DNA of 64,000 nucleotides from JBGTSJ01 sp041940305. Lineage in GTDB: Bacteria > Planctomycetota > Planctomycetia > Planctomycetales > Planctomycetaceae. The notes beneath the pieces were generated by a model. It searched no databases, was not told the origin of the DNA, and saw nothing but the letters and a program-made list of their open reading frames with translations. The translations under genes were made by a program, and so were the position numbers. The stretch spans positions 62,001 to 126,000 of the forward strand of contig JBGTSJ010000009.1 in NCBI GenBank assembly GCA_041940305.1. Direction: 5' to 3'. Shown here in pieces: positions 1-8,330 of the stretch (its first letter is position 1; each line of letters starts with the position of its first letter).

Positions 1-2
1 GC

Positions 3-200
3 GTCGAGCGGGACCAGAGCGCGGTGTGCCTCGCGCAGCCGCCGGAGGATGTGAAGGCGGACCGGTTGATCGACATCGGCTTCCGGCTGGCGGATCCCAG
101 CGGAGAGCGCGAGATCTCGCATTTCGCCGAGCGTTTGCGGGAGCAGCAGCGGGCATTGGCGGGATCTGTCACGCTGGCATCCCTCCTGCCGGCACGCTGA
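3..200 (+). CDS. C-terminal end of an unidentified protein (5' truncated by window edge)
   Basis: An open frame enters from the left edge and ends at TGA 198-200. The 65 visible residues (VERDQSAVCLAQPPEDVKAD at the start, ASLLPAR at the end) use GC-rich third positions like the confirmed neighbours, whereas the alternative frame starting at base 26 does not. I recognise no domain and see no membrane segment. It converges on the DUF1501 gene whose stop lies 95 nt downstream. The call rests on codon use alone. Confidence 0.5.
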   Translation, partial: VERDQSAVCLAQPPEDVKADRLIDIGFRLADPSGEREISHFAERLREQQRALAGSVTLASLLPAR

Positions 201-295
201 CGATAGCCGGTCGCTGATCGAGCGCGTTGCGATATCCGCAACGATGACTGGCCGAAATGCGCCACTTGGACGGAGCGCCACTTGGACGGAGACTG

Positions 296-1744
296 TCAAA
301 AGATCGCCGTGACCGGCTGGCCGCTGCTGACGCGGACTGGGCGGCCGGCGGGATCGATGACGGCGGTCTCGGGAGAGAGTCCGAAAGCGTGCAGGATGGT
401 GGCGTGGAAGTCGTCGGGCGTGACGGGACTGTCCTTCACGTAGGCCCCGGTCGCGTCGCTGGCGCCGTAGATGGCTCCGCCCTGCACGCCACCGCCGGCC
501 AGCAGGCTCGTATAGCAGTGAGCCCAGTGGTCGCGGCCGCTGGTCTGGTTGATGGCGGGGGTGCGGCCGAACTCGCCGAAGACGACGACCAGCGTTTCGT
601 CCAGCAGTCCGCGGTCTTCCAGATCCGAGAGGAGTGCGGGGAAACTGCGGTCGAACGAGGGGGTGCAGTAGTCGTGCGTCAATTGCTGACGGCCGGTGAG
701 CTGGCCGTCGATGCCACAGACGTCGTTCGGCACGCCGTGATTGTCCCACAGGTTGAACTGGCATCCCTTGGCGTCGAAGAACGACCAGAAGACGTTGACG
801 AACCGCACACCGGCCTCGATCAGGCGGCGGGCCATGAGAAAGCTCTGGCCGTACTCGTTGCGACCATAGCGGTCGCGGAGCTCGACCGGTTCCTGTTCGA
901 GTTCGAAGGCCTGCCGCGTATCGGCGGAGGTGAGCAAGGAGAAGGCCTTGCGGTAGTTCTCGGCGAAGGAGACATCCGATGCACGATCGATGAACTGCCC
1001 GTTAACGGTTTTCAGGAGGCCCTGCCGCCGGTCGAACCGTCCGGTGCTCAGGTCGTCGGCCGGGCGAATGGCGTCGAGCGTGAGGGGTTCGTCGCTCAAC
1101 GAACCGATCTTCGGCTTGTCGAACAGGAGCGGATCGTACTGCGCTCCGAGGAAGCCGGCCGACTGCCCTTTGTAGACAGGCGAGTTGGTGTCGAACGGGC
1201 GCGGGAGCACGACCCAGGGAGGCAGCTCGCCGCTCGTTCCGAGCACGTCGTGCAGGATGGCGCCGATGCCCGGGTGGTCGTGGCGGGCGACATACATGTC
1301 GGTTAACTGCGGGGGCTTCTGGCCGAGCAGCGAATGGACGATCGCTCCGTTGTGATCGTTGTTCGCATGCGTCATCGAGCGGATGAGGGCGAGCTTGTCC
1401 GCATGCCGGGCGACGTTGGGGATCAACTCGGTAAAAAGCGTGCCGGGGACGTTCGTCTGCACCGGGGCGAACTCGGTACGGATGCCGGCCGGGGCGTCGA
1501 GCTTGATGTCCCACAGGTCGGGCTGCGACGGGCCGCCGCAGAGGAAGATGCAGATGCAGTTCTTTGCCGTCGCCGGATGCCGCTCCTCGCCCGTTCCGGC
1601 GAGAAGTCCGCGCCCGCCGGCCAGGCCGAGGCCGGTGAGCGCACTCATCTGCAGCCACTGCCGGCGCGTGACAGCGGGTCCGATCCCTCCGTGCGGGAAG
1701 AGGGAGAGAGCCGGCCGGGCGTCGCTCGCACGATTCGGATTCAT
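296..1744 (-). CDS. DUF1501 family protein with Tat signal
   Basis: A 482-residue member of the DUF1501 family, secreted or periplasmic proteins of the alkaline-phosphatase/sulfatase fold that are very numerous in planctomycetes; their reaction is not established. The start at 1744 is chosen over an in-frame upstream ATG at 1855 because it puts the twin-arginine motif TRRQWLQMSALTGLGLAGG about 25 residues from the N terminus and has GGAG 11 nt before it. Family landmarks are the IFLCGGPSQPDLWD block after the signal, FGEFGRTP with GRDHWAHCY in the C-terminal half, and AIYGASDATGAYVKDSP. DUF1501 genes usually sit next to DUF1549/DUF1553 cytochrome-like partners; none is adjacent here, so this is an orphan copy. 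A second paralogue lies at 11574-12980. Confidence 0.93.
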   Translation of the reverse strand: MNPNRASDARPALSLFPHGGIGPAVTRRQWLQMSALTGLGLAGGRGLLAGTGEERHPATAKNCICIFLCGGPSQPDLWDIKLDAPAGIRTEFAPVQTNVPGTLFTELIPNVARHADKLALIRSMTHANNDHNGAIVHSLLGQKPPQLTDMYVARHDHPGIGAILHDVLGTSGELPPWVVLPRPFDTNSPVYKGQSAGFLGAQYDPLLFDKPKIGSLSDEPLTLDAIRPADDLSTGRFDRRQGLLKTVNGQFIDRASDVSFAENYRKAFSLLTSADTRQAFELEQEPVELRDRYGRNEYGQSFLMARRLIEAGVRFVNVFWSFFDAKGCQFNLWDNHGVPNDVCGIDGQLTGRQQLTHDYCTPSFDRSFPALLSDLEDRGLLDETLVVVFGEFGRTPAINQTSGRDHWAHCYTSLLAGGGVQGGAIYGASDATGAYVKDSPVTPDDFHATILHAFGLSPETAVIDPAGRPVRVSSGQPVTAIF

Positions 1745-1899
1745 TGCGAGAGGTTCTCCGAAGCCAACTGTCCGGGTTCGTCGAACAGCGCGGTGGATCG
1801 GCCTCGATTGCGGCGGCGGAGTGCGCGCTCGCCGATGACTTACTACCAACAACATACCGCGCCGACAGCCTCAACTTCCATAAGGTTCCGTCAATACCT

Positions 1900-1986
1900 C
1901 TGTAGCCGGCCTCTGTGAGGCCGGGCGAGCGGGTGAAAGCTCGACGACCCGGCTGGTTCGGACGGGGTCACAGACGCCGTCTACAG
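1900..1986. repeat. imperfect inverted-repeat element in a divergent spacer
   Basis: The spacer 1745-2168 separates the divergent DUF1501 and ispA genes. Bases 1900-1924 and 1962-1986 are 25-nt arms complementary at 20 positions. The left arm itself folds as CCGGCCTC-TGT-GAGGCCGG. The 37-nt core contains a CGAGC/GCTCG pairing. The structure looks like a small interspersed palindromic repeat. The rest of the spacer holds no credible ORF; a TACAAT box at about 2093 is a possible -10 for ispA but has no good partner -35. Confidence 0.6.
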
Positions 1987-2168
1987 GTCTTGACGGAGGT
2001 TCATGTTACGGACAGAAAGCGATGCCAGGGGGGCACTCCGGCTCTTTGATTCTCCGTTGGTTTCGTGATATTCGACCGTCCTCTACAATCCTGCCTTGGG
2101 CGGTAGGATGGATGCGATGACGCTCCCGCAGGTTGGTGCGTTATGGGCGTCGGGCGGAATTGTGGACG

Positions 2169-3143
2169 ATGGCCGCAGCAGAATCGCCGGGTGAATTGCT
2201 GAAATCGCTCGGCGGCCGCATCGATGCGGCGCTGGCCGCGTCAATGCAGTTGCCGCGGGAGTGTCCGGAGCGGCTGCGTGCGGCGATGGAGTACAGTCTC
2301 CTCGGCGGTGGGAAACGGTTGCGGCCGGCGCTGGTGCTGCTGGCCAGCCGTGCCTGCGGAGGAGACGACGAGCGGGCCATGCCGGCGGCGTGTGCGATCG
2401 AGATGGTGCACACGTATTCGCTGATCCACGACGATCTGCCGGCGATGGACGATGACGATCTGCGGCGGGGGCGGCCGACGTGCCACCGGCAGTTCGATGA
2501 GGCGACGGCGATCCTGGCGGGGGACGGGTTGCTGACGCTGGCGTTTGAAGTCGTGGCGCGGGACGTGAGGCCGGGTGAGGTGGCGGCGGCGTGCTGTGTC
2601 GATCTGGCGAACGCGGCGGGAGTGGTCGGGATGGTGGGGGGACAGATGGCGGATCTGGAGGCGGAACGGAGCGGCTGGCCGCTCACCCCCAGCCCCTGTC
2701 CCCCGAAGCAGCGTGATGCGTCATTGGACGGTGCGGAGGAGGAGAGGGGGGACGCAACGGACTCGCTGGAGTGGCTGGAGTCGATTCACCGGCGGAAGAC
2801 GGGGCGGTTGCTGTCGTGTGCGCTGGTTTTAGGGGGCCGGGTGGCTGGAGCGGCGCCGGAGAGTTTGCGCAGGCTCGAAAACTACGGCCGGCATGTTGGT
2901 TTGGCCTTCCAAATTGCGGATGATCTCTTGGATGTCCTCGGTCAGGAGGACAAAATGGGGAAGGGCGTCCGTAAGGACGCCGGCCGCGGGAAGCTGACGT
3001 ATCCGGGCCTCCTGGGGGAGGTTGGGAGCCGTCAGAAGGCCGAGGCGTTGATTGCACAGGCCTGTGAGGAACTTGAGCCGTTTGGAGAGAGTGCGAGAGA
3101 TTTGCGGGCGCTGGCGCGTTACGTGATCGAACGGGATCGGTGA
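2169..3143 (+). CDS. ispA: farnesyl/geranyl diphosphate synthase
   Basis: Cytosolic trans-polyprenyl diphosphate synthase that condenses IPP with DMAPP/GPP. Both Asp-rich motifs are present: HTYSLIHDDLPAMDDDDLRR (residues about 81-100) and QIADDLLD (248-255), with GGGKRLRP near residue 47 and GGQMADL at 158. The ATG at 2169 gives 324 residues, close to the usual 290-300 plus the insertion described next; an upstream in-frame TTG at 2133 is possible. It lies 116 nt upstream of dxs, so two steps of isoprenoid precursor supply are probably co-expressed. About 30 extra residues follow GGQMADLEAE, before the conserved SIHRRKTG helix, and look like a translated repeat. Chain length cannot be settled by eye, but the FARM region matches bacterial farnesyl synthases. 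Confidence 0.93.
   Translation: MAAAESPGELLKSLGGRIDAALAASMQLPRECPERLRAAMEYSLLGGGKRLRPALVLLASRACGGDDERAMPAACAIEMVHTYSLIHDDLPAMDDDDLRRGRPTCHRQFDEATAILAGDGLLTLAFEVVARDVRPGEVAAACCVDLANAAGVVGMVGGQMADLEAERSGWPLTPSPCPPKQRDASLDGAEEERGDATDSLEWLESIHRRKTGRLLSCALVLGGRVAGAAPESLRRLENYGRHVGLAFQIADDLLDVLGQEDKMGKGVRKDAGRGKLTYPGLLGEVGSRQKAEALIAQACEELEPFGESARDLRALARYVIERDR
2670..2768 (+). repeat. repeat-like in-frame insertion inside ispA
   Basis: This segment encodes residues about 168-200 of IspA. The DNA reads as a C-rich block (CTCACCCCCAGCCCCTGT from about 2688), a short linker and a G-rich block (GAGGAGGAGAGGGGGGAC, about 2733-2750), so the two halves are roughly complementary. The translated text LTPSPCPPKQ resembles the product of widespread palindromic repeats read in frame. 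Related synthases go almost directly from GGQxxDL to the IHRxKTG helix, so the extra residues probably form a surface loop. The repeat is degraded and its exact borders are uncertain. Confidence 0.5.
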
Positions 3144-3147
3144 ACGA

Positions 3148-3241
3148 GAGGAGTCGAGGATTCGAGCAATCAAGGATACGAGGGGTAGACGATCTGCATC
3201 CCCCCCTTTGAGTCCTTGACTCCTCGAATCCTCGACCCCTC
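3148..3241. repeat. 29-nt imperfect inverted repeat filling the ispA-dxs spacer
   Basis: Arms 3148-3176 and 3213-3241 are complementary at 26 of 29 positions, with further pairing of AGGGG (3181-3185) and a C run (from 3200). The left arm begins 5 nt after the ispA stop and the right arm ends 18 nt before the dxs ATG. The arms have an internal period of about 9 nt (GAGTCGAGG, ATTCGAGCA, ATCAAGGAT). No U-tract follows, so it is not a standard terminator. Confidence 0.75.
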
Positions 3242-3259
3242 CACGGAAGAAAACTTGCG

Positions 3260-5167
3260 ATGGACTATCAGCTGTTACCCATGATCGGTTCGCCCCAGGA
3301 GCTCAAGTCGCTGAGCGACCCACAGCTGCTGCGACTGGCGGACGAAATCCGCGAGGCGCTGTGCTCGGTCGTCGAGGACCGGCCGGCTCATTTCGCTAGC
3401 AATCTGGGCGTGGTCGAACTGTGCCTGGCGCTGCACACCGTCTTCGACTTCTCCAAGGATCGGCTGATCTGGGATACGGGGCATCAGATCTACCCGCACA
3501 AGCTGGTGACGGGACGGTTTCACGAGATTCAGACGATCCGCCGCCGCGGCGGGCTGATGGGATTTCCGAACCCGGCGGAGAGCGACTACGACCTGTTCAT
3601 GACGGGGCACGCGGGGTCGAGCGTCTCGACGGTGCTGGGTCTCAAGGCAGCCGACGATCTGCTGGGTGAGAATCACCGCAAGTCGGTGGCGGTGGTGGGA
3701 GACGGAGCGCTGCCGTCGGGAATCGTGTTCGAGGCGTTCAACAATGCCGCGGGGCTGAAGAAGGACCTGCTGGTCATCCTGAACGACAACAAGATGGGCA
3801 TCTGCCCGCGCGTGGGGGGGCTGGCTCACTACCTGGACCGGGCCCGCGTGGCGCCGGTTTACAACGGTCTGAAGAAGGACGTCTCCTGGCTGCTGAACAA
3901 GGTGCCGGTCGTCGGCGAGTCCGCCGAGAAAGTCCTCATGCAGATGCGGGACGCACTCAAGACTTTCTTCCACGGCGGGATGCTGTTCGAGGAGTTGGGC
4001 TTCCGTTACGTGGGACCGGTGGACGGCCACGATCTGTTCGCGCTGCGGGAGTATCTGGAACTGGTCAAGGACGTGCAGGGGCCGGTGCTGCTGCACGTGT
4101 TCACCGAAAAAGGGCACGGGTTCAAGCCGGCATGCGAGGATCCGGTGCGGTTCCACGCACCGTCGCCGTTCGCCCGCAACGGGGACAGCGTCGAGTATCG
4201 GAAGAAGGGATCGTCCCGCGCCTACACGGACGTGATGAGCGATTCGATCGCCGCCGCAATGAGCCGCGATCAGCGGGTCTGCGTGCTGACGGCCGCAATG
4301 TGCGAGGGGAATAAGCTGCAGCGGATCCGGGAGGAGTTTCCGGAGCGGTTCTTCGACACGGGGATCTGCGAAGGGCACGCGGTGGCGTTCGCCGGCGGGA
4401 TGGCGAAAGCGGGGATGCGCCCGATCGTGGACATCTACAGCACGTTCCTGCAGAGAAGCTACGACCAGATCTTCCAGGAGGTGGCGCTGCAGAACCTTCC
4501 GGTCACGTTCTGCCTCGACCGGGCAGGGCTGTCGGGACCGGACGGGCCGACGCATCACGGGGCGTTCGACAACACGTACATGCGGGCGTTTCCGAACATC
4601 GTCGTAATGGCTCCGGGGGACGAGCGGGACGTGCAGCCGATGCTGGACTTCGCCCTGGAGCATCACGGACCCGTCTCGCTGCGCTATCCCAAGGCATCGG
4701 CGGAGCGCGTCGAGCGACCGCTCTCGCTGGTGCATGAGGGGAAGGCAGAAGTGCATTCGTGGGGGACGGACGGGACGTTCGTCGCGTTCGGGGCGTTCTT
4801 CCCGGCGTGCGTCCGTGCGGCGGAAAAACTGCGGGAAGAGGGGCTGGACGTGGGGGTGGTGAACGCCCGGTTTCTGCGGCCGCTCGATACGGAAACCATC
4901 TTGCGGGCCGTGTCGGAAACGGGCTTTGTGATTACGGTGGAAGAGGGTACTCTCTGCGGCGGTTTCGGCTCGGCCGTCCTGGAGGCGGCGAACGACGCCG
5001 GCCTGCGGACGAACCACATCAGGCGGCTCGGTCTGCCGGACCGGTTCATCGAGCACGGCGAGCGGGGCGAACTGCTCGCCGACCTCGGGCTGGATGAAGC
5101 CGGGTTCATCGCGGCCGCCCGGGACATGGCCGAGCGAACCAGTGACATGAGCACGGCTGACGTGTAG
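3260..5167 (+). CDS. dxs: 1-deoxy-D-xylulose-5-phosphate synthase
   Basis: A cytosolic thiamine-diphosphate enzyme joining pyruvate and glyceraldehyde 3-phosphate, the first step of the MEP pathway. The 635-residue length is normal. Visible are the substrate-region motif DTGHQIYPHKLVTGR, the ThDP/Mg2+ motif GDGALPSG followed by NDNKMGI, the catalytic Glu region FDTGICEGHAVAFAGG, the DRAGLSGPDGPTHHGAFD block of the second domain, and the C-terminal transketolase domain. GGAAGAA lies just before the ATG. It follows ispA on the same strand, linking flux entry and prenyl elongation. Confidence 0.97.
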   Translation: MDYQLLPMIGSPQELKSLSDPQLLRLADEIREALCSVVEDRPAHFASNLGVVELCLALHTVFDFSKDRLIWDTGHQIYPHKLVTGRFHEIQTIRRRGGLMGFPNPAESDYDLFMTGHAGSSVSTVLGLKAADDLLGENHRKSVAVVGDGALPSGIVFEAFNNAAGLKKDLLVILNDNKMGICPRVGGLAHYLDRARVAPVYNGLKKDVSWLLNKVPVVGESAEKVLMQMRDALKTFFHGGMLFEELGFRYVGPVDGHDLFALREYLELVKDVQGPVLLHVFTEKGHGFKPACEDPVRFHAPSPFARNGDSVEYRKKGSSRAYTDVMSDSIAAAMSRDQRVCVLTAAMCEGNKLQRIREEFPERFFDTGICEGHAVAFAGGMAKAGMRPIVDIYSTFLQRSYDQIFQEVALQNLPVTFCLDRAGLSGPDGPTHHGAFDNTYMRAFPNIVVMAPGDERDVQPMLDFALEHHGPVSLRYPKASAERVERPLSLVHEGKAEVHSWGTDGTFVAFGAFFPACVRAAEKLREEGLDVGVVNARFLRPLDTETILRAVSETGFVITVEEGTLCGGFGSAVLEAANDAGLRTNHIRRLGLPDRFIEHGERGELLADLGLDEAGFIAAARDMAERTSDMSTADV

Positions 5168-5290
5168 CGGCCGGGTTCGATTCCAGCCCGGAGCGAATCA
5201 CAATTTGCAGCGGTTGCCGCAGGTCAGGGTCGCCGGGAATCGCGGTTGATTTTGTTCGAGCGTGCCGTTGGGTGGAGTGCCCAGCGACGT

Positions 5291-5347
5291 TCGGCCCTCG
5301 CTGGCGCGTCGGGCTGGTGTGGGGAGTGCGGACTGGAAAGTCCGCAC
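5291..5347. repeat. interspersed-repeat text with a perfect hairpin
   Basis: The spacer between dxs and the next gene holds CCCTCGCTGGCGCGTCGGGC text followed by a perfect hairpin at 5326-5347, GTGCGGACT-GGAA-AGTCCGCAC (9-bp stem, 4-nt loop). Strings of this kind recur in planctomycete intergenic DNA; only one copy is present here. The hairpin ends 28 nt before the ATG at 5376. Confidence 0.5.
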
Positions 5348-5375
5348 GACGGGTTGGTCCAAGGAAGGTGATCCG

Positions 5376-6752
5376 ATGCTGCAGCGAATGCTTGTCGCGC
5401 GCCGGCTCGCGGCGTGCGTGTTGTCCCTGATCGGCCTCGCGTCGCAGTGCTGCGCATTCGACGCCGTCACGCTCGCCGAACCGGCGGCCGACGTACGGGT
5501 GCGGCTGGTGGCCACGGAGGTCCGCACGGACGGCAAGGTGTACACCAACGCCGGCAACGGGAAGTCAAACGAGCATCCGCTGTCTGCAATGGCGGCGTTC
5601 CGCTACCGCGAGCGGCGGCTGCCGCCCGGAGGACGGGAAGCGCAGTCGCTGAGGGCGCTGCGCGAGTTCGAACTCGCCACTCTGCAGACCCGCGTCGCCA
5701 ATCATGACACGAGCGTCGATCTCCCGGCCGGTTCGCGGCTGGTGGTCGCCCGCGGAGAACGGAGCGGGATTCAGTGCTACGCGCCGGGTGCTCCGATGAC
5801 GCGCGAATCGGCCGATCTGCTGGAGCTTCCGGGCGACCCGCTGATCCTGACCGCCCTGCTCCCGCTGACGCCCGTCGAGATCGGCGCCGAGTGGAAGCCG
5901 TCCGACTGGGTGTCGCAGATGCTGGCGTCGATCGAAGCGATCGATGCCATCAACATCACCTGCCGGCTGGCCGCTGCGGACGCGCGGACGGCGACCGTCG
6001 AGTTTTCCGGCAGCGTGCGGGGGCAGAAGTTCGGCGCGAATACCGAGATTGGTCTTACGGGCGAGATGACCTTTGATCGTGAGCAGGAGTTCATCCGCGC
6101 GGCGACGATCCATTACACGATCAAGTCGTCGATCGGGACGATCAATCCGGGCATCGATGCCAAAGTGGATGTGACGATCGAACGGTCGGCCGCCACGAGC
6201 AGCGGACGGCTGACCAGCGCGGTCGCCGATGCGATCCCGCTGGAGCCGGCGCCGGCCGACCTGCTGCTGACCTTCCCCGCCGCGCCGTGGGGCATTCAGT
6301 TCCGGCACGACCGGCAGTGGCATGTGTTCCAGGCGCTGCTGGAAGGGACGCCACGGGTGGTGATTCTGCGGCTGATGGAGCAGGGGAGCCTCATTTCTCA
6401 GTGCAACATCTCGCCGATTGCCGCGGCTCCTCCGGGAAAGCACACACCGCTGGAGCAGTTTCAGGCCGACATCCGGCAGGCGCTGGGAGACAAGTTTAAG
6501 CGGATCGCGGCGCAGGACACGATCAGCACCGACGACGGCCGCACGATCCTGCGCGTGCTGACCGAGGGGGAAATGCTCGTGAAAGGGGAGAAGGCCGACG
6601 TGAGCATTCCGACGAACTGGATTTACTACATCTGCGCCGACCGGAGCGGGAAGCAAGTGTCGCTGGTGTTCGTGATCGAACCGGCCTACATGGAGATGCT
6701 GGCGGGTCGGGACCTGGAACTGGTGAAGAGTTTGACGTTCAGTGCGCCGTGA
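5376..6752 (+). CDS. secreted protein of unknown function
   Basis: A 458-residue protein with an N-terminal signal sequence (MLQRMLVARRLAACVLSLIG, then cleavage near CCAFDA). The start at 5376 is preceded by AAGGAAGG 9-10 nt upstream; an upstream in-frame ATG at 5262 would bury the signal peptide. The mature part is rich in beta-strand-like text. Its middle (about 130-330) has the look of the large secreted planctomycete hypotheticals, and the C-terminal 120 residues include FPAAPWGIQFRHDRQWHVFQ and a conserved-looking NWIYYICADRSGKQVSLVFV. No catalytic motif was recognised. It sits alone between dxs and murC. Confidence 0.8.
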   Translation: MLQRMLVARRLAACVLSLIGLASQCCAFDAVTLAEPAADVRVRLVATEVRTDGKVYTNAGNGKSNEHPLSAMAAFRYRERRLPPGGREAQSLRALREFELATLQTRVANHDTSVDLPAGSRLVVARGERSGIQCYAPGAPMTRESADLLELPGDPLILTALLPLTPVEIGAEWKPSDWVSQMLASIEAIDAINITCRLAAADARTATVEFSGSVRGQKFGANTEIGLTGEMTFDREQEFIRAATIHYTIKSSIGTINPGIDAKVDVTIERSAATSSGRLTSAVADAIPLEPAPADLLLTFPAAPWGIQFRHDRQWHVFQALLEGTPRVVILRLMEQGSLISQCNISPIAAAPPGKHTPLEQFQADIRQALGDKFKRIAAQDTISTDDGRTILRVLTEGEMLVKGEKADVSIPTNWIYYICADRSGKQVSLVFVIEPAYMEMLAGRDLELVKSLTFSAP

Positions 6753-6762
6753 GCGGCAGGAA

Positions 6763-6887
6763 GGAACCACGGAGGCACGGAGGTGCCACCGAGGCTGCAC
6801 GGAGTGACGTAAGGGAGCGACTCGCTGACTTCCTCGTCGAATTGCCATGCAGGTCTCCGTGCCTCCTCAGTGTCTCTGTGTTGAAAC
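6763..6887. repeat. imperfect inverted repeat filling the spacer upstream of murC
   Basis: A left arm of ACGGAGG-type units (about 6763-6795) and a right arm at 6855-6887 (CTCCGTGCCTCCTCAGTGTC onward) pair imperfectly over about 30 nt with one bulge. The left arm begins about 11 nt after the upstream stop codon and the right arm ends at the base before the murC ATG. Internal units recur every 8-10 nt. No Shine-Dalgarno site is visible before murC, so the right arm occupies the ribosome-binding region. Confidence 0.65.
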
Positions 6888-8330
6888 ATGAGTGACTCGC
6901 GCGTGATTCCGTTTCCGCGGATGCTCAGCGACGGGGTCGCGGCGCGGGGGCAGGCCGCGCATCTCATCGGGCTGTGCGGTTCTGGGATGAAGGCGCTGGG
7001 GGAACTGCTGCTGGATCGGGGCTGGCGGATCACCGGGTCGGACGCGCGCCCGACGGATGTGATGGCGGCGCAGTGGCGGTCGCGCGGGGTGCGGCTGCTG
7101 CCGGGGCATCGGGCCGAGCATGTGCCGGCGGATGCGGACCTGGTCGTTTACAGTCCGGCGATCCCGGAGTCGAATCCGGAGCGGCAGGCAGCGGCGCGGT
7201 CTGACATTCGACAGGTTTCGTATCCGCAGATGCTGGGCCGGCTGATAGCTGAGCGCACCGGCATCGCGGTGGCCGGAACGCATGGGAAGAGCACGACGAC
7301 CGCGATGACGGCTGCGATCCTGCAGCAGGCGGGTTTGTCGCCGTCGGTGATCTGCGGGGCAGAGCTGATCTCACACCGGGCGAGCGGGTGGAGCGGCGCG
7401 GGCAAACTGCTGGTGGCGGAGGCCTGCGAGTATCAGCGGCACTTTCTGGAGCTTGCTCCCCGCATCGCGGCTGTCCTCGATATCGAACTGGATCACTTTG
7501 ACTGTTATCCCGATCTTGCGTCGGCGGCGGATGCCTATTCCGAGTTCGCTGCGCGGGTGCCGGGAGACGGAGTGTTCGTCTGCCGGGCCGGACATGACAC
7601 TCTGGAAGCGGTGCAGCGCCGCACCGCTGCGCGCGTGGAGACGTTTGGCATTGACGTTGCTGCGGACTGGACGGCCAGCGATATCCGCGTGCGTCCCGGA
7701 GTGACGAGCTTCCGGACCGTCCGCGAAGGCCGGGCGTGGTGCGATGTTCGACTCCAGACTCCGGGGCGGCACAATGTTCTCAATGCGCTCGCAGCAGCAG
7801 CAGTGGCCGCGGCGGCCGGCGCGACGGCGGCCGACGTGAGCGACGGCCTGGCGGGGTTTCGGGGCATCCGGCGGCGGTTTGAACGACTGGGGTCGTGGCG
7901 CGGTGTTGAGCTGATCGACGATTACGCGCATCATCCGACGGCGGTCGCGGCGACGCTGGCGGCGGCGCGGGGAGAATTTCCCAGGCGAAAGCTGTGGTGT
8001 GCATTTCAACCTCACCAGGTGTCCCGGACGACGCGGCTGCTGGACGAGTTTGCGTGCGCTCTCAGCACGGCCGATGAAGTGCTGGTCCCGCCGGTGTATT
8101 CGGCCCGGGAGACAGGATCTCCGGCGTCGCAGCAGGCGGCGGAGCAACTCGTCGAACGCTGTACGGCTGCGGGAGGCTGCGCGCGGTTTGTGGCGTCGCT
8201 TGACCGGCTGGTGAGCACTTTGGAGACTGAGCCGCGGCCCGGCGATGTGATCCTGATCATCGGGGCCGGAGACATTGACCGAGTCCGCGATGAGTTTGCT
8301 CGACGAGTTCCCCGACATCACGCGTCGTGA
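6888..8330 (+). CDS. murC: UDP-N-acetylmuramate--L-alanine ligase
   Basis: A cytosolic Mur ligase adding L-Ala to UDP-MurNAc, the first amino acid of the peptidoglycan stem. Length is 480 residues. The N-terminal Rossmann domain has HLIGLCGSGMKALGELL; the ATP loop is AGTHGKSTTTAM (G130-T136); later motifs are ACEYQRHF with LDIELDHFD, GRHNVLNALAA and DDYAHHPTAVAATL. These fit MurC better than MurD/E/F; the tripeptide-recycling ligase Mpl is a less likely alternative. It overlaps murB by 41 nt, a sign of translational coupling, and supports a peptidoglycan wall in this organism. Confidence 0.92.
   Translation: MSDSRVIPFPRMLSDGVAARGQAAHLIGLCGSGMKALGELLLDRGWRITGSDARPTDVMAAQWRSRGVRLLPGHRAEHVPADADLVVYSPAIPESNPERQAAARSDIRQVSYPQMLGRLIAERTGIAVAGTHGKSTTTAMTAAILQQAGLSPSVICGAELISHRASGWSGAGKLLVAEACEYQRHFLELAPRIAAVLDIELDHFDCYPDLASAADAYSEFAARVPGDGVFVCRAGHDTLEAVQRRTAARVETFGIDVAADWTASDIRVRPGVTSFRTVREGRAWCDVRLQTPGRHNVLNALAAAAVAAAAGATAADVSDGLAGFRGIRRRFERLGSWRGVELIDDYAHHPTAVAATLAAARGEFPRRKLWCAFQPHQVSRTTRLLDEFACALSTADEVLVPPVYSARETGSPASQQAAEQLVERCTAAGGCARFVASLDRLVSTLETEPRPGDVILIIGAGDIDRVRDEFARRVPRHHAS

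Noticed and set aside
257..1306. Long plus-strand open frame opposite the first DUF1501 gene
   Set aside because: It is the antisense shadow of a gene with clear family motifs; GC-rich codon use creates long frames on the other strand.
3148..3241. Intrinsic terminator between ispA and dxs
   Set aside because: The arms are too long, the loop is 36 nt, and there is no U-tract; similar elements elsewhere point to repeats.
3275..5056. 593-codon minus-strand frame across dxs
   Set aside because: His/Arg/Gln-rich composition without motifs; it is complementary to dxs, which is certain.
5165..5195. tRNA T-arm-like text GGTTCGATTCC after dxs
   Set aside because: The five-base stem does not pair as a T arm and no acceptor, D or anticodon arm surrounds it.
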